The notes beneath the pieces are model-generated. The model ran no database searches. It was not told the DNA's origin and saw only the letters and a list, made by a program, of their open reading frames with translations. A stretch of 34,051 nucleotides of DNA. Source: a virus. Positions 31,384 through 34,051 of this stretch are shown piece after piece. The stretch spans positions 1 through 34,051 of the IMG/VR virus record IMGVR_UViG_3300048922_000469; one strand, 5' to 3'. Made by a program: the position numbers and the translations under genes. Position 1 is the stretch's first letter; each line of letters starts with the position of its first letter.

Positions 31384-33093
31384 ATGTCAGTTCACTGGCA
31401 CGGTGGACCAATATGGGGCGACAGGATAACGCCCTCCAACGATTTGATAAAAGCCCTCTACCGCAATGGATGCTCCCTTGTTTCGTTTGCACGTCCCGAC
31501 CAGTTAAAAAAAATAGCCGCCATTGACTGCAAATTAGTGCTAGATAACGGCGCTTTTTCAACGTGGCGTAAAGCCAATACCGATAGCTGTCCACCTGATA
31601 CTGAGTGGTGGCAGAAGCACTGGGATGCTTATTACGATTTTGTCGGCGGTTGGTTCAGCAGGATCGAGTGGTTCATCATCCCGGACGTTATCGAGGGAAG
31701 CGAGACAGAGAACGACAACCTTATAGGACAGGTGCCGCACTGGCTGATGGGTAAAGCAGTTCCGGTCTGGCACTCGGACGAAACCATAGAACGCCTGCTG
31801 CGCCTCTGTGAGCGCTTTCCCCGCGTTGCAATCGGCTGTTGTGGGCCTCACCGGGTAATACGGACGAAGGCCTGGCAAAAAAGAATGGATGAGGTATTCC
31901 GGGAGCTTTACATAAACCGGCAGCTCAGAGTGAAAATCCATGGTCTGCGCATGCTTGATGTGCGCGTGCTGAGCCGGTATCCATTCGCCAGCGCTGACTC
32001 AACGAACGTTGCGGTAAATGTACCGCTGACCGAAAAACGTTTCCCCGAAATCAAGGACAAGCTGACGCGCACAGCTGTGATGCGCGCGGCGATCGAGCGC
32101 GTCTTTCCGCCGACTGTTTCCGACTGGGTTGCTACTCAACCGCCAATGCAGCGGCCAATCATCCTTGCTTCTCCCACTACCATCAAAAAGAACGGAGCTA
32201 AACCACTGATGACAGAACTCGCAGTAAATCCCTATTGCGTGGCGCTGGATGCGCTGCGCGCTCAGCCCACGCATAAGCTGAAGGAAGTCGGCGACCAGTG
32301 GCGATCGCCGGAGGCTATCTGGTGGGGCATCAACGCGATGTTCGGCCCTTTCGTGCTCGACCTGTTCGCCGACGCCAGCAACGCCAAATGCGAAGCGTTC
32401 TACAGCGCCGAAGATAACGCGCTGACACAGGATTGGAGCGCCCGCCTGTCAGAGCTGCGTGGCGCCGCGTATGCCAACCCGCCCTATTCCCGCGCCAGCC
32501 AGCAGGACGGCCAGTACATCACCGGGATGACGCACATCATGGCGCACACCGCCGCGATGCGAGAGCTGGGCGGCCGGTACGTTTTCCTGATTAAAGCGGC
32601 AACTGGGGAACTATGGTGGCCGGAAGATGCGGATCATGTCGCGTTCATTCGCGGCCGTATCAGCTTTGACCTGCCCGTATGGTACCGGCCGGCAGAGGGC
32701 CAGCCGTCAGAGTCTTCAGCGGGATTCGGCGCGGCAATCGCAGTGTTCGATAAAACGTGGCGCGGGCCGAAATTCGATTACGTCAGCCGCGATGAACTGG
32801 AAGCGCGCGGCGCCGCGTTCATGCGTCAGATAGAGCTGGCCGCGGCAAAGTTGATGCCGCCAGCGGAAGTTACTGCCGCGCTACAGGTGCCGGAAACTGA
32901 AGATGATGTCTGGCCTGTTGAAGTGATACGGCTGGCCGGGCAGATAAAACATCTCAATGAGTTGCCGCCAGTGCACCATCGCAAGGTCATGCAGCACATC
33001 AACCATCTGCTGCTGGACCGCGCACCATCCGGCACGATCATCGTTATGGCTCAGTCACTGGCATCAACTTTTAAGGAATTCCCGAATGCGTGA
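31384..33093 (+). CDS. Two-domain protein: TGT/DpdA-like barrel fused to Dam-like adenine methyltransferase
   Basis: The protein has 569 residues with a GAGGT ribosome site. Residues about 1-230 look like a tRNA-guanine-transglycosylase-type barrel of the phage DpdA kind: L-D54-N-G-A-F58, IIP-D101, VWH (H130), IGCCG (about 150-154), KIHGLRM (184-190) and FASADST (201-207). Residues about 303-480 match phage N6-adenine methyltransferases: DQWRSPEAIW, DLFAD (326-330), NPPYSR (365-370) and later AGFGAAIAVFDK. Dam domains methylate adenine. DpdA enzymes swap guanine for a 7-deazaguanine base in DNA. One protein could therefore modify two bases for restriction evasion. The barrel role is an inference and the methyltransferase is firm. 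Confidence 0.85.
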   Translation: MSVHWHGGPIWGDRITPSNDLIKALYRNGCSLVSFARPDQLKKIAAIDCKLVLDNGAFSTWRKANTDSCPPDTEWWQKHWDAYYDFVGGWFSRIEWFIIPDVIEGSETENDNLIGQVPHWLMGKAVPVWHSDETIERLLRLCERFPRVAIGCCGPHRVIRTKAWQKRMDEVFRELYINRQLRVKIHGLRMLDVRVLSRYPFASADSTNVAVNVPLTEKRFPEIKDKLTRTAVMRAAIERVFPPTVSDWVATQPPMQRPIILASPTTIKKNGAKPLMTELAVNPYCVALDALRAQPTHKLKEVGDQWRSPEAIWWGINAMFGPFVLDLFADASNAKCEAFYSAEDNALTQDWSARLSELRGAAYANPPYSRASQQDGQYITGMTHIMAHTAAMRELGGRYVFLIKAATGELWWPEDADHVAFIRGRISFDLPVWYRPAEGQPSESSAGFGAAIAVFDKTWRGPKFDYVSRDELEARGAAFMRQIELAAAKLMPPAEVTAALQVPETEDDVWPVEVIRLAGQIKHLNELPPVHHRKVMQHINHLLLDRAPSGTIIVMAQSLASTFKEFPNA

Positions 33094-33125
33094 AATCATC
33101 GTCGACTATAAATTGGAGATTCTCT

Positions 33126-33461
33126 ATGGCCGGTAAACCCATCCATGGTCTTTCTTACACACCTGAATACCGCGCATGGCAGACGATGCGCCTACGCTGC
33201 ACAGTGCCAGACAATCCGGCTTACGCTGATTATGGTGGCCGCGGCATCAAAGTCTGTGATCGTTGGATGACATCGGTTGAGGCATTTGTCAGCGATATGG
33301 GACCTAAGCCAACACCAGACCACGAACTTGACCGCTATCCGGATAACAATGGGGACTATGAACCTGGTAACTGCCGCTGGGCGACCAGAAGTGAAAATGA
33401 CCGCAAGAGACGCAGTAACCGGATCATTGCGTTCGCCGGCGAAAAACTTACCCCAGCTTAG
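33126..33461 (+). CDS. HNH-type protein, cut short by an in-frame amber codon
   Basis: ATG 33126 has a GGAG site eight bases away and gives 111 residues. A GTG at 33090 overlapping the previous stop is the alternative. Conserved features are PEYRAWQTMRLRC, YADYGGRGIKVCDRW and LDRYPDNNGDYEPGNCRWATRSEN, typical of phage HNH/NUMOD-related proteins. Relatives continue with a small HTH after '..GEKLT.xQWAER', but here the codon at the Gln position is TAG (33459-33461), and the frame continues open beyond it. A single CAG-to-TAG change would explain this. Confidence 0.75.
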   Translation: MAGKPIHGLSYTPEYRAWQTMRLRCTVPDNPAYADYGGRGIKVCDRWMTSVEAFVSDMGPKPTPDHELDRYPDNNGDYEPGNCRWATRSENDRKRRSNRIIAFAGEKLTPA

Positions 33462-33773
33462 TGGGCAGAACGTTATGGCATACGCGCAGATACCATCATT
33501 AAGCGGCTTAATTCCGGCTGGCCAGTCGGCAAAGCGATAACGTCCCCGGCCAGATCCAAAGCACCCAACGGAAAGGCAAAGAGCCCACTCCGGAAGTGCT
33601 TCGACTGTACAAAAATGGTCTCAGGCCTCCGCTGTAAATCATGCGAGAACCGCCGGCGCGCCAAGGATAAGCAAGTTGCCCGCTGCGGCAACGCCGTGCT
33701 GCCACCATTCGCGGAAGCGCTGGTGCGGGCCAATCTGCCAGAAATGTGCATTACAAAGGAGAAAGTAGCGTGA
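33462..33773 (+). pseudogene. Readthrough half of the HNH-type gene with a C5-methyltransferase-like tail
   Basis: The same frame stays open past the TAG and reads WAERYGIRADTIIKRLNSGW, an HTH module common at the end of HNH/NUMOD proteins. It then reads RKCFDCTKM, CKSCENRRR and VARCGNAVLPPFAEALVRAN. The last string resembles motif X and tail of DNA cytosine-5 methyltransferases (GNAV.PP..E.L..AN). The stop TGA (33771-33773) overlaps the GTG start of the next gene, the coupling expected for an intact gene. It therefore looks like the end of a once longer gene, or a fusion of a nuclease with a methyltransferase relic. Confidence 0.65.
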
Positions 33774-34051
33774 AAGACAACGAAAGCTGGATGGACACAA
33801 AAGAGGTGTGCGATCACCTGTGCGTTTCGGCACGAACACTCGAGCGGTACCGGAAACGGGAAAGCGATGCTAACCCATTCCCGGATCCGGATGATTACTG
33901 CATTGGGCGGGCCAACAAGTGGCAGCGGGCTAAAGTGCTGGCGTGGCAGCAGGCAGAAGTGCAGCAGCCAAAAAGAAAGGCGCTGCAGCACATTCACGGC
34001 AAATTCCAGCGGGATCAGTACGGGCGCATCACCCGGCACTGCGCGGCGTGA
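33770..34051 (+). CDS. Excisionase-like HTH protein
   Basis: The 93-residue product begins at GTG 33770 (GTGA overlap, GGAGAAAG upstream). An ATG at 33791 is the shorter option. The helix-turn-helix reads MDTKEVCDHLCVSARTLERYRKR, followed by a wing-like NPFPDPD and GRANKWQRAKVLAWQQ, as in AlpA/Xis-type MerR-like excisionases. The basic tail (PKRKALQHIHGKFQRDQYGRI) suits DNA binding. It ends exactly at the right edge of the window. An integrase may follow outside, as Xis genes usually precede one. Confidence 0.78.
   Translation: MKDNESWMDTKEVCDHLCVSARTLERYRKRESDANPFPDPDDYCIGRANKWQRAKVLAWQQAEVQQPKRKALQHIHGKFQRDQYGRITRHCAA

Noticed and set aside
33473-34039. Minus-strand open frame of 188 codons at the right edge
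   Set aside because: It is antisense to the excisionase-like gene and the interrupted HNH gene and has no recognisable protein pattern.

Overview
The window is the interior of a temperate lambda-like siphovirus genome, almost certainly a prophage, of an enterobacterial host (order Enterobacterales). The basis is a lambda-type gene order with a lambda-Int-like recombinase, CII, a CI/Cro switch, an O-like initiator with DnaB-type helicase, antiterminator Q, a SAR endolysin with Rz/Rz1, and an SSB tail identical to the E. coli type. No host gene and no attachment site is visible, so both prophage ends lie outside. The host genus cannot be settled from this sequence.

Left arm, minus strand, read from right to left. 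Antiterminator Q (16574-17335) is followed by a lambda pR'-like late promoter and its terminator (16446-16549). Next come an AT-rich cargo gene (15530-16369), the lysis cassette (pinholin-like holin, SAR endolysin, Rz with nested Rz1), a tiny ORF and a terminator. The packaging and head genes follow: metallopeptidase, TerS, TerL, portal, minor head, DUF2213 protease/scaffold, decoration protein and major capsid. Then come the connectors, tail terminator, tube protein with an Ig-like domain, a chaperone-like protein, an AT-rich secreted moron, and the start of the tape measure protein, which runs off the left edge. At least three further terminators lie inside this late operon, as expected if Q-modified polymerase reads through them.

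Replication and switch. Also on the minus strand, Cro, CII, a DUF4222 protein, a 50-aa protein, O-like initiator (with four 17-bp iterons inside the gene), DnaB-like helicase, a 63-aa protein, RusA-like resolvase and a stand-alone LexA DNA-binding domain lead into Q. The CI-type repressor (21670-22404, plus strand) is flanked by two operator clusters built from the same 17-bp sequence, TTTATC-N5-GATAAA, which correspond to OR and OL.

Right arm, plus strand, under OL. First comes an unusual, almost gene-free interval of about 930 bp (22405-23338). It holds a perfect boxA, a long-range RNA helix with inner hairpins, two intrinsic terminators and a tRNA-like T-arm. I recognise no N protein, so this could be a cis-acting (put-like) antitermination RNA or a set of small RNAs. 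After it come small early genes, an ExoX-like nuclease, a Sak4-like RecA-fold ATPase with its SSB, an HNH protein, an ANR-family regulator, an HD hydrolase, ea-type accessory genes and a lambda-Int-like recombinase without the arm-binding domain. Last come accessory genes, including a two-domain protein that joins a tRNA-guanine-transglycosylase/DpdA-like barrel to a Dam-like adenine methyltransferase, an HNH-type gene broken by an amber codon with a cytosine-methyltransferase-like tail, and an excisionase-like HTH protein at the right edge.

Most promising for new biology: the TGT/DpdA-like-Dam fusion, the structured early-left leader RNA, the LexA DNA-binding domain without protease, the arm-less integrase, and the two AT-rich cargo genes in the late operon.
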